This document shows, in pieces, positions 1-9,790 of a stretch of 64,000 bases of DNA (position 1 is its first letter; every line of letters begins with the position of its first letter). Source of the stretch: Channallabes apus. Lineage: Eukaryota > Chordata > Actinopteri > Siluriformes > Clariidae. The position numbers were made by a program, and so were the translations under genes. The DNA lies in NCBI GenBank assembly GCA_030522415.1, contig JAMASW010000032.1, forward strand, positions 248,001 through 312,000, in the 5' to 3' direction. The notes beneath the pieces were generated by a model, which saw only the letters and a list, made by a program, of their open reading frames with translations, made no database searches and was not told where the DNA came from.

Positions 1-226
1 TATCTCACCGTCTTGTGCATGAAAGTGAATGAGATGATCATTTTCAATACATTAATGTATTCTTTGCATACATGTTGAAAAACAACTTTTTTGTTCTTCT
101 TTTCCCCATTTTGTTCCAGAAAAATGAATACAAACTCATTTTGTTTGTTTTACATACCTACACATTAGTTGTGTGAGAAAACCGCTTTCCTGAGCTCGTA
201 GAGAGCTTAGAACGCAGCAAACGCTT
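1..226. repeat. Type A monomer (226 bp), representative
   Basis: A full-length monomer in the phase used here. In order it has a CpG-containing start (TATCTCACCGTC), GTGCATGAAAGTGAATGAG, ATGATCAT, the 16-bp perfect palindrome AATACATTAATGTATT (47-62), TTTGCATACATGTTG, a pyrimidine tract with TTCCCC ending in TTCCAG (about 85-118), AAACTCATTTTG, ACACATTAGTTGTGTGAG, and the conserved CpG-rich end (about 180-226). G+C counted by hand is 78 of 226. Type A copies differ mainly in CCTACAC versus CGTACAC before ACATTAG. Other copies start at 1490, 2295, 3100, 3905, 4710, 7946, 10370, 21022, 24028 and 50701. Confidence 0.9.
47..62. repeat. 16-bp perfect palindrome in A, D and S monomers
   Basis: AATACATTAATGTATT reads the same on both strands. 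It recurs in every A, D, S and S' monomer. In B, C, E, F, G and H it is replaced by AATACAGTAATGCATT, where two linked changes destroy the symmetry. An ATGATCAT palindrome lies a few bases upstream in most types. A binding site or a cruciform is possible but nothing here proves it. Confidence 0.8.
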
Positions 227-452
227 TATCTCACCGTCTTGTGCAAGAAAGTGAAAGAGATGATCATTTTCAATACAGTAATGCATTCATTGCATACATG
301 TTGAAAAACAACTTTTTTGTTCTTCTTTTCCTCATTTTGTTCCAGAAAAATGAATACAAACTCATTTTGTTTGTTTTACATACCTATACATTAGTTGTGT
401 GAGAAAACCGCTTTCCTGAGCTCGTAGAGAGCTAAGAACGCAGCAAACGCTT
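227..452. repeat. Type B monomer (226 bp), representative
   Basis: Differs from type A by GTGCAAGAAAGTGAAAGAG near the start, the non-palindromic AATACAGTAATGCATT, ATTCATTGCATAC, the TTCCTC tract and CCTATAC. It usually follows a monomer ending in GAGAGCTTAG rather than GAGAGCTAAG. Other examples start at 1038, 3326, 6327, 18370, 25650, 28077, 29696, 43609 and 44646. Confidence 0.85.
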
Positions 453-579
453 TATCTCACCGTCTTGTGCATGAAAGTGAATGAGATGAACATTTTCAAT
501 ACATTAATGTATTCTTTGCATACATGTTGAAAAACCGCTTTCCTGAGCTCGTAGAGAGCTAAGAACGCAGCAAACGCTT
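453..579. repeat. Short monomer S (127 bp), representative
   Basis: Lacks exactly 99 bp of the full monomer: TGTTGAAAAA is joined directly to CCGCTTTCC. The missing part is the pyrimidine tract through GTGTGAG. The junction falls between two GAAAAAC/GAAAACC-like stretches 99 bp apart in the full monomer. S carries GATGAACAT; the sister form S' (for example 5521-5648, 6909-7035, 8627-8753) keeps GATGATCAT. Short monomers recur throughout the window at set places in the higher-order units, so the deletion is old and has been amplified with them. Confidence 0.95.
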
Positions 580-808
580 TATCTCACCGTCTTGTGCATG
601 AAAGTCAAAGAGATTATCATTTTCAATACAGTAATGCATTCTTTGCATACATGTTGAAAAACAACTTTTTTGTTCTTCTTATTTTACTCATTTTGTTCCA
701 GAAAAATGAATACAAATTCATTTTGTTTGTTTTACATACCTATACATTAGTTGTGTGAGAAAACCGCTTTCCTGAGCTCGTAGAGAGCTAAGAACGCAGC
801 AAACGCTT
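580..808. repeat. Type C monomer (229 bp), representative
   Basis: Marked by GAGATTATC, AATACAGTAATGCATT, the tract CTTATTTTACTC (three bases longer than in A, B, E and F) and AAATTCATTTTG. The copy here has GTCAAAGAG; others have GTGAAAGAG. C' copies (for example 2648-2873, 20570-20795) lose three bases in the tract and are followed by TGAACTCG. C'' copies (8172-8400, 15584-15812, 61378-61606) begin GTGCCTG. Type C almost always precedes type D. Confidence 0.85.
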
Positions 809-1037
809 TATCTCACCGTCTTGTGCATGAAAGTGAATGAGATGATCATTTTCAATACATTAATGTATTCTTTGCATACATGTTGAAAAACAACTTTTTT
901 GATCTTCTTTTTTTACTCATTTTGTTCCAGAAAAATGAATACAGACTCATTTTGTTTGTTTTACATACCTACACATTAGTTGTGTGAGAAAACCGCTTTC
1001 CTGAGCTCGTAGAGAGCTTAGAACGCAGCAAACGCTT
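809..1037. repeat. Type D monomer (229 bp), representative
   Basis: Combines the GAATGAG start and the perfect palindrome with a GATCTTC tract (TTTTTGATCTTC followed by seven T) and CAGACTCATTTTG. It ends in CCTACAC or CGTACAC. A one-T longer form occurs at 32371-32600 and 35025-35254. A form with three bases lost from the tract occurs at 51636-51861. D is the start of each sub-unit in 43380-52539. Confidence 0.85.
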
Positions 1038-1263
1038 TATCTCACCGTCTTGTGCAAGAAAGTGAAAGAGATGATCGTTTTCAATACAGTAATGCATTCA
1101 TTGCATACATGTTGAAAAACAACTTTTTTGTTCTTCTTTTCCTCATTTTGTTCCAGAAAAATGAATACAAACTCATTTTGTTTGTTTTACATACCTATAC
1201 ATTAGTTGTGTGAGAAAACCGCTTTCCTGAGCTCGTAGAGAGCTAAGAACGCAGCAAATGCTT

Positions 1264-1489
1264 TATCTCACCGTCTTGTGCATGAAAGTGAATGAGATGA
1301 TCATTTTCAATACAGTAATGCATTCCTTGCATACATGTTGAAAAACAACTTTTTTGTTCTTCTTTTTCTCATTTTGTTCCAGAAAAATGAATACAGACTC
1401 ATTTTGTTTGTTTTACATACGTACACATTAGTTGTGTGAGAAAACCGCTTTCCCGAGCTCGTAGAGAGCTAAGAACGCAGCAAACGCTT
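1264..1489. repeat. Type E monomer (226 bp), representative
   Basis: Has a GAATGAG start but the non-palindromic AGTAATGCATT, followed by the diagnostic CCTTGCATAC, a TTTTTCTC tract, CAGACTC, CGTACAC and the CCCGAGCTC end. It is usually preceded by GCAAATGCTTT, a CpG-to-TpG change relative to GCAAACGCTTT. Other copies start at 7720, 12928, 18596, 32827, 43835, 46166, 48271, 50475 and 52088. A close relative at 3679 has GAACAT. Confidence 0.85.
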
Positions 1490-2068
1490 TATCTCACCGT
1501 CTTGTGCATGAAAGTGAATGAGATGATCATTTTCAATACATTAATGTATTCTTTGCATACATGTTGAAAAACAACTTTTTTGTTCTTCTTTTCCCCATTT
1601 TGTTCCAGAAAAATGAATACAAACTCATTTTGTTTGTTTTACATACGTACACATTAGTTGTGTGAGAAAACCGCTTTCCTGAGCTCGTAGAGAGCTAAGA
1701 ACGCAGCAAACGCTTTATCTCACCGTCTTGTGCATGAAAGTGAATGAGATGAACATTTTCAATACATTAATGTATTCTTTGCATACATGTTGAAAAACCG
1801 CTTTCCTGAGCTCGTAGAGAGCTAAGAACGCAGCAAACGCTTTATCTCACCGTCTTGTGCATGAAAGTGAAAGAGATGATCATTTTCAATACAGTAATGC
1901 ATTCTTTGCATACATGTTGAAAAACAACTTTTTTGTTCTTCTTTTTCTCATTTTGTTCCAGAAAAATGAATACAGACTCATTTTGTTTGCTTTACATACC
2001 TATACATTAGTTGTGTGAGAAAACCGCTTTCCTGAGCTCGTAGAGAGCTAAGAACGCAGCAAACGCTT

Positions 2069-2294
2069 TATCTCACCGTCTTGTGCCTGAAAGTGAAAGA
2101 GATGATCATTTTCAATACAGTAATGCATTCTTTGCATACATGTTGAAAAATAACTTTTTTGTTCTTCTTTTTCTCATTTTGTTCCAGAAAAATGAATACA
2201 GACTCATTTTGTTTGTTTTACATACGTACACATTAGTTGTGTGAGAAAACCGCTTTCCCGAGCTCGTAGAGAGCTAAGAACGCAGCAAACGCTT
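2069..2294. repeat. Type F monomer (226 bp), representative
   Basis: Marked by GTGCCTGAAAGTGAAAGAG, TTGAAAAATAAC (where most types have AAAAACAAC), a TTTTTCTC tract, CAGACTC, CGTACAC and the CCCGAGCTC end. A subclass with ATTTTATTCC (for example 2874-3099, 5875-6100, 20796-21021) follows C'. F usually precedes A. Confidence 0.85.
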
Positions 2295-5200
2295 TATCTC
2301 ACCGTCTTGTGCATGAAAGTGAATGAGATGATCATTTTCAATACATTAATGTATTCTTTGCATACATGTTGAAAAACAACTTTTTTGTTCTTCTTTTCCC
2401 CATTTTGTTCCAGAAAAATGAATACAAACTCATTTTGTTTGTTTTACATACGTACACATTAGTTGTGTGAGAAAACCGCTTTCCTGAGCTCGTAGAGAGC
2501 TAAGAACGCAGCAAACGCTTTATCTCACCGTCTTGTGCATGAAAGTGAATGAGATGAACATTTTCAATACATTAATGTATTCTTTGCATACATGTTGAAA
2601 AACCGCTTTCCTGAGCTCGTAGAGAGCTAAGAACGCAGCAAACGCTTTATCTCACCGTCTTGTGCATGAAAGTGAAAGAGATTATCATTTTCAATACAGT
2701 AATGCATTCTTTGCATACATGTTGAAAAACAACTTTTTTGTTCTTATTTTACTCATTTTGTTCCAGAAAAATGAATACAAATTCATTTTGTTTGTTTTAC
2801 ATACCTATACATTAGTTGTGTGAGAAAACCGCTTTCCTGAACTCGTAGAGAGCTAAGAACGCAGCAAACGCTTTATCTCACCGTCTTGTGCCTGAAAGTG
2901 AAAGAGATGATCATTTTCAATACAGTAATGCATTCTTTGCATACATGTTGAAAAATAACTTTTTTGTTCTTCTTTTTCTCATTTTATTCCAGAAAAATGA
3001 ATACAGACTCATTTTGTTTGTTTTACATACGTACACATTAGTTGTGTGAGAAAACCGCTTTCCCGAGCTCGTAGAGAGCTAAGAACGCAGCAAACGCTTT
3101 ATCTCACCGTCTTGTGCATGAAAGTGAATGAGATGATCATTTTCAATACATTAATGTATTCTTTGCATACATGTTGAAAAACAACTTTTTTGTTCTTCTT
3201 TTCCCCATTTTGTTCCAGAAAAATGAATACAAACTCATTTTGTTTGTTTTACATACCTACACATTAGTTGTGTGAGAAAACCGCTTTCCTGAGCTCGTAG
3301 AGAGCTTAGAACGCAGCAAACGCTTTATCTCACCGTCTTGTGCAAGAAAGTGAAAGAGATGATCATTTTCAATACAGTAATGCATTCATTGCATACATGT
3401 TGAAAAACAACTTTTTTGTTCTTCTTTTCCTCATTTTGTTCCAGAAAAATGAATACAAACTCATTTTGTTTGTTTTACATACCTATACATTAGTTGTGTG
3501 AGAAAACCGCTTTCCTGAGCTCGTAGAGAGCTAAGAACGCAGCAAACGCTTTATCTCACCGTCTTGTGCATGAAAGTGAATGAGATGAACATTTTCAATA
3601 CATTAATGTATTCTTTGCATACATGTTGAAAAACCGCTTTCCTGAGCTCGTAGAGAGCTAAGAACGCAGCAAACGCTTTATCTCACCGTCTTGTGCATGA
3701 AAGTGAATGAGATGAACATTTTCAATACAGTAATGCATTCCTTGCATACATGTTGAAAAACAACTTTTTTGTTCTTCTTTTTCTCATTTTGTTCCAGAAA
3801 AATGAATACAGACTCATTTTGTTTGTTTTACATACGTACACATTAGTTGTGTGAGAAAACCGCTTTCCCGAGCTCGTAGAGAGCTAAGAACGCAGCAAAC
3901 GCTTTATCTCACCGTCTTGTGCATGAAAGTGAATGAGATGATCATTTTCAATACATTAATGTATTCTTTGCATACATGTTGAAAAACAACTTTTTTGTTC
4001 TTCTTTTCCCCATTTTGTTCCAGAAAAATGAATACAAACTCATTTTGTTTGTTTTACATACGTACACATTAGTTGTGTGAGAAAACCGCTTTCCTGAGCT
4101 CGTAGAGAGCTAAGAACGCAGCAAACGCTTTATCTCACCGTCTTGTGCATGAAAGTGAATGAGATGAACATTTTCAATACATTAATGTATTCTTTGCATA
4201 CATGTTGAAAAACCGCTTTCCTGAGCTCGTAGAGAGCTAAGAACGCAGCAAACGCTTTATCTCACCGTCTTGTGCATGAAAGTGAAAGAGATTATCATTT
4301 TCAATACAGTAATGCATTCTTTGCATACATGTTGAAAAACAACTTTTTTGTTCTTCTTTTTCTCATTTTGTTCCAGAAAAATGAATACAGACTCATTTTG
4401 TTTGTTTTACATACCTATACATTAGTTGTGTGAGAAAACCGCTTTCCTGAGCTCGTAGAGAGCTAAGAACGCAGCAAACGCTTTATCTCACCGTCTTGTG
4501 CCTGAAAGTGAAAGAGATGATCATTTTCAATACAGTAATGCATTCTTTGCATACATGTTGAAAAATAACTTTTTTGTTCTTCTTTTTCTCATTTTGTTCC
4601 AGAAAAATGAATACAGACTCATTTTGTTTGTTTTACATACGTACACATTAGTTGTGTGAGAAAACCGCTTTCCCGAGCTCGTAGAGAGCTAAGAACGCAG
4701 CAAACGCTTTATCTCACCGTCTTGTGCATGAAAGTGAATGAGATGATCATTTTCAATACATTAATGTATTCTTTGCATACATGTTGAAAAACAACTTTTT
4801 TGTTCTTCTTTTCCCCATTTTGTTCCAGAAAAATGAATACAAACTCATTTTGTTTGTTTTACATACGTACACATTAGTTGTGTGAGAAAACCGCTTTCCT
4901 GAGCTCGTAGAGAGCTAAGAACGCAGCAAACGCTTTATCTCACCGTCTTGTGCATGAAAGTGAATGAGATGAACATTTTCAATACATTAATGTATTCTTT
5001 GCATACATGTTGAAAAACCGCTTTCCTGAGCTCGTAGAGAGCTAAGAACGCAGCAAACGCTTTATCTCACCGTCTTGTGCATGAAAGTGAAAGAGATTAT
5101 CATTTTCAATACAGTAATGCATTCTTTGCATACATGTTGAAAAACAACTTTTTTGTTCTTCTTATTTTACTCATTTTGTTCCAGAAAAATGAATACAAAT

Positions 5201-6552
5201 TCATTTTGTTTGTTTTACATATCTATACATTAGTTGTGTGAGAAAACCGCTTTCCTGAGCTCGTAGAGAGCTAAGAACGCAGCAAACGCTTTATCTCACC
5301 GTCTTGTGCATGAAAGTGAATGAGATGATCATTTTCAATACATTAATGTATTCTTTGCATACATGTTGAAAAACAACTTTTTTGATCTTCTTTTTTTACT
5401 CATTTTGTTCCAGAAAAATGAATACAGACTCATTTTGTTTGTTTTACAAACGTACACATTAGTTGTGTGAGAAAACCGCTTTCCCGAGCTCGTAGAGAGC
5501 TAAGAACGCAGCAAACGCTTTATCTCACCGTCTTGTGCATGAAAGTGAATGAGATGATCATTTTCAATACATTAATGTATTCTTTGCATACATGTTGAAA
5601 AACCGCTTTCCTGAGCTCGTAGAGAGCTAAGAACGCAAGCAAACGCTTTATCTCACCGTCTTGTGCATGAAAGTGAAAGAGATTATCATTTTCAATACAG
5701 TAATGCATTCTTTGCATACATGTTGAAAAACAACTTTTTTGTTCTTATTTTACTCATTTTGTTCCAGAAAAATGAATACAAATTCATTTTGTTTGTTTTA
5801 CATACCTATACATTAGTTGTGTGAGAAAACCGCTTTCCTGAACTCGTAGAGAGCTAAGAACGCAGCAAACGCTTTATCTCACCGTCTTGTGCCTGAAAGT
5901 GAAAGAGATGATCATTTTCAATACAGTAATGCATTCTTTGCATACATGTTGAAAAATAACTTTTTTGTTCTTCTTTTTCTCATTTTATTCCAGAAAAATG
6001 AATACAGACTCATTTTGTTTGTTTTACATACGTACACATTAGTTGTGTGAGAAAACCGCTTTCCCGAGCTCGTAGAGAGCTAAGAACGCAGCAAACGCTT
6101 TATCTCACCGTCTTGTGCATGAAAGTGAATGAGATGATCATTTTCAATACATTAATGTATTCTTTGCATACATGTTGAAAAACAACTTTTTTGTTCTTCT
6201 TTTCCCCATTTTGTTCCAGAAAAACGAATACAAACTCATTTTGTTTGTTTTACATACCTACACATTAGTTGTGTGAGAAAACCGCTTTCCTGAGCTCGTA
6301 GAGAGCTTAGAACGCAGCATACGCTTTATCTCACCGTCTTGTGCAAGAAAGTGAAAGAGATGATCATTTTCAATACAGTAATGCATTCATTGCATACATG
6401 TTGAAAAACAACTTTTTTGTTCTTCTTTTCCTCATTTTGTTCCAGAAAAATGAATACAAACTCATTTTGTTTGTTTTACATACCTATACATTAGTTGTGT
6501 GAGAAAACCGCTTTCCTGAGCTCGTAGAGAGCTAAGAACGCAGCAAACGCTT

Positions 6553-8753
6553 TATCTCACCGTCTTGTGCATGAAAGTGAATGAGATGAACATTTTCAAT
6601 ACATTAATGTATTCTTTGCATACATGTTGAAAAACCGCTTTCCTGAGCTCGTAGAGAGCTAAGAACGCAGCAAACGCTTTATCTCACCGTCTTGTGCATG
6701 AAAGTGAAAGAGATTATCATTTTCAATACAGTAATGCATTCTTTGCATACATGTTGAAAAACAACTTTTTTGTTCTTCTTATTTTACTCATTTTGTTCCA
6801 GAAAAATGAATACAGACTCATTTTGTTTGTTTTACATACGTACACATTAGTTGTGTGAGAAAACCGCTTTCCCGAGCTCGTAGAGAGCTAAGAACGCAGC
6901 AAACGCTTTATCTCACCGTCTTGTGCATGAAAGTGAATGAGATGATCATTTTCAATACATTAATGTATTCTTTGCATACATGTTGAAAAACCGCTTTCCT
7001 GAGCTCGTAGAGAGCTAAGAACGCAGCAAACGCTTTATCTCACCGTCTTGTGCATGAAAGTCAAAGAGATTATCATTTTCAATACAGTAATGCATTCTTT
7101 GCATACATGTTGAAAAACAACTTTTTTGTTCTTCTTATTTTACTCATTTTGTTCCAGAAAAATGAATACAAATTCATTTTGTTTGTTTTACATACCTATA
7201 CATTAGTTGTGTGAGAAAACCGCTTTCCTGAGCTCGTAGAGAGCTAAGAACGCAGCAAACGCTTTATCTCACCGTCTTGTGCATGAAAGTGAATGAGATG
7301 ATCATTTTCAATACATTAATGTATTCTTTGCATACATGTTGAAAAACAACTTTTTTGATCTTCTTTTTTTACTCATTTTGTTCCAGAAAAATGAATACAG
7401 ACTCATTTTGTTTGTTTTACATACCTACACATTAGTTGTGTGAGAAAACCGCTTTCCTGAGCTCGTAGAGAGCTTAGAACGCAGCAAACGCTTTATCTCA
7501 CCGTCTTGTGCCTGAAAGTGAAAGAGATGATCATTTTCAATACAGTAATGCATTCATTGCATACATGTTGAAAAACAACTTTTTTGTTCTTCTTTTCCTC
7601 ATTTTGTTCCAGAAAAATGAATACAAACTCATTTTGTTTGTTTTACATACCTATACATTAGTTGTGTGAGAAAACCGCTTTCCTGAGCTCGTAGAGAGCT
7701 AAGAACGCAGCAAATGCTTTATCTCACCGTCTTGTGCATGAAAGTGAATGAGATGATCATTTTCAATACAGTAATGCATTCCTTGCATACATGTTGAAAA
7801 ACAACTTTTTTGTTCTTCTTTTTCTCATTTTGTTCCAGAAAAATGAATACAGACTCATTTTGTTTGTTTTACATACGTACACATTAGTTGTGTGAGAAAA
7901 CCGCTTTCCCGAGCTCGTAGAGAGCTAAGAACGCAGCAAACGCTTTATCTCACCGTCTTGTGCATGAAAGTGAATGAGATGATCATTTTCAATACATTAA
8001 TGTATTCTTTGCATACATGTTGAAAAACAACTTTTTTGTTCTTCTTTTCCCCATTTTGTTCCAGAAAAATGAATACAAACTCATTTTGTTTGTTTTACAT
8101 ACGTACACATTAGTTGTGTGAGAAAACCGCTTTCCTGAGCTCGTAGAGAGCTAAGAACGCAGCAAACGCTTTATCTCACCGTCTTGTGCCTGAAAGTGAA
8201 AGAGATGATCATTTTCAATACAGTAATGCATTCTTTGCATACATGTTGAAAAACAACTTTTTTGTTCTTCTTATTTTACTCATTTTGTTCCAGAAAAATG
8301 AATACAAATTCATTTTGTTTGTTTTACATACCTATACATTAGTTGTGTGAGAAAACCGCTTTCCTGAGCTCGTAGAGAGCTAAGAACGCAGCAAACGCTT
8401 TATCTCACCGTCTTGTGCCTGAAAGTGAAAGAGATGATCATTTTCAATACAGTAATGCATTCTTTGCATACATGTTGAAAAATAACTTTTTTGTTCTTCT
8501 TTTTCTCATTTTGTTCCAGAAAAATGAATACAGACTCATTTTGTTTGTTTTACATACGTACACATTAGTTGTGTGAGAAAACCGCTTTCCCGAGCTCGTA
8601 GAGAGCTAAGAACGCAGCAAACGCTTTATCTCACCGTCTTGTGCATGAAAGTGAATGAGATGATCATTTTCAATACATTAATGTATTCTTTGCATACATG
8701 TTGAAAAACCGCTTTCCTGAGCTCGTAGAGAGCTAAGAACGCAGCAAACGCTT
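6553..8753. repeat. Array segment 2, first copy of the 5208-offset block
   Basis: Order: S6553 H6680 S'6909 C7036 D7265 B7494 (with GTGCCTG) E7720 A7946 C''8172 F8401 S'8627. From 6553 to 8400 the order and spacing match 11761-13608 exactly, at an offset of 5208 bp. The last two monomers (F, S', 353 bp) have no counterpart there. Confidence 0.8.
6680..6908. repeat. Type H monomer (229 bp, C/E-like chimera)
   Basis: The front half is type C (GAGATTATC, CTTATTTTACTC tract). The back half is the CAGACTC-CGTACAC-CCCGAGCTC end typical of E and F. The switch lies between the tract and CAGACTC. The same combination recurs at 11888, 44999, 47104, 49435, 54159, 56264 and 58595, always after a short monomer. 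It therefore arose once or a few times by exchange and then spread as part of higher-order units. Confidence 0.75.
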
Positions 8754-8982
8754 TATCTCACCGTCTTGTGCATGAAAGTGAATGAGATGATCATTTTCAA
8801 TACAGTAATGCATTCATTGCATACATGTTGAAAAACAACATTTTTGTTCTTCTTATTTTACTCATTTTGTTCCAGAAAAATGAATACAAATTCATTTTGT
8901 TTGTTTTACATACCTATACATTAGTTGTGTGAGAAAACCGCTTTCCTGAGCTCGTAGAGAGCTAAGAACGCAGCAAACGCTT
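8754..8982. repeat. Type I monomer (229 bp), rare form
   Basis: Combines GAATGAGATGATC with AGTAATGCATTCATTG and a C-type tract and AAATTC. It uniquely carries AACAACATTTTTG where other monomers have AACAACTTTTTTG. Only three copies were seen: 8754, 13609 and 16166. Each marks the start of the same block order (I C S G F ...), which makes it a useful tag for larger duplications. Confidence 0.8.
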
Positions 8983-9564
8983 TATCTCACCGTCTTGTGC
9001 ATGAAAGTGAAAGAGATTATCATTTTCAATACAGTAATGCATTCTTTGCATACATGTTGAAAAACAACTTTTTTGTTCTTCTTATTTTACTCATTTTGTT
9101 CCAGAAAAATGAATACAAATTCATTTTGTTTGTTTTACATACCTATACATTAGTTGTGTGAGAAAACCGCTTTCCTGAGCTCGTAGAGAGCTAAGAACGC
9201 AGCAAACGCTTTATCTCACCGTCTTGTGCATGAAAGTGAATGAGATGAACATTTTCAATACATTAATGTATTCTTTGCATACATGTTGAAAAACCGCTTT
9301 CCTGAGCTCGTAGAGAGCTAAGAACGCAGCAAACGCTTTATCTCACCGTCTTGTGCATGAAAGTGAAAGAGATTATCATTTTCAATACAGTAATGCATTC
9401 TTTGCATACATGTTGAAAAACAACTTTTTTGTTCTTCTTTTTCTCATTTTGTTCCAGAAAAATGAATACAGACTCATTTTGTTTGTTTTACATACCTATA
9501 CATTAGTTGTGTGAGAAAACCGCTTTCCTGAGCTCGTAGAGAGCTAAGAACGCAGCAAACGCTT

Positions 9565-9790
9565 TATCTCACCGTCTTGTGCCTGAAAGTGAAAGAGATG
9601 ATCATTTTCAATACAGTAATGCATTCTTTGCATACATGTTGAAAAATAACTTTTTTGTTCTTCTTTTTCTCATTTTGTTCCAGAAAAATGAATACAAACT
9701 CATTTTGTTTGTTTTACATACGTACACATTAGTTGTGTGAGAAAACCGCTTTCCTGAGCTCGTAGAGAGCTAAGAACGCAGCAAACGCTT
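9565..9790. repeat. F/A fusion monomer
   Basis: The left part is F (GTGCCTG, AAATAAC, TTTTTCTC). The right part is A (AAACTC, CGTACAC, then TCCTGAG). The join falls between the tract and AAACTC, roughly 9670-9695. The equivalent position in the related block has separate F (14420) and A (14646) monomers, so this looks like the product of an unequal exchange that removed one 226-bp step. Confidence 0.75.

Larger units (their letters stand above)
1..6552. repeat. Array segment 1: A/B/S and S-G-F-A mosaic
   Basis: Monomer order by start: A1 B227 S453 C580 D809 B1038 E1264 A1490 S1716 G1843 F2069 A2295 S2521 C'2648 F2874 A3100 B3326 S3552 E3679 A3905 S4131 G4258 F4484 A4710 S4936 C5063 D5292 S'5521 C'5649 F5875 A6101 B6327. 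The 805-bp order S-G-F-A occurs at 1716 and 4131. The S' at 5521 is followed by one extra base (ACGCAAGC), shared only with the S' at 11181. The A at 6101 has GAAAAACGAAT instead of GAAAAATGAAT. Confidence 0.8.

Noticed and set aside
5520..5717. Minus-strand open frame of 65 codons, repeated identically at 11180-11377, with a similar one at 19380-19568
   Set aside because: They lie wholly inside the satellite and arise where a short monomer or a small insertion happens to keep a frame open. No domain, no start context and no conservation across other monomers.
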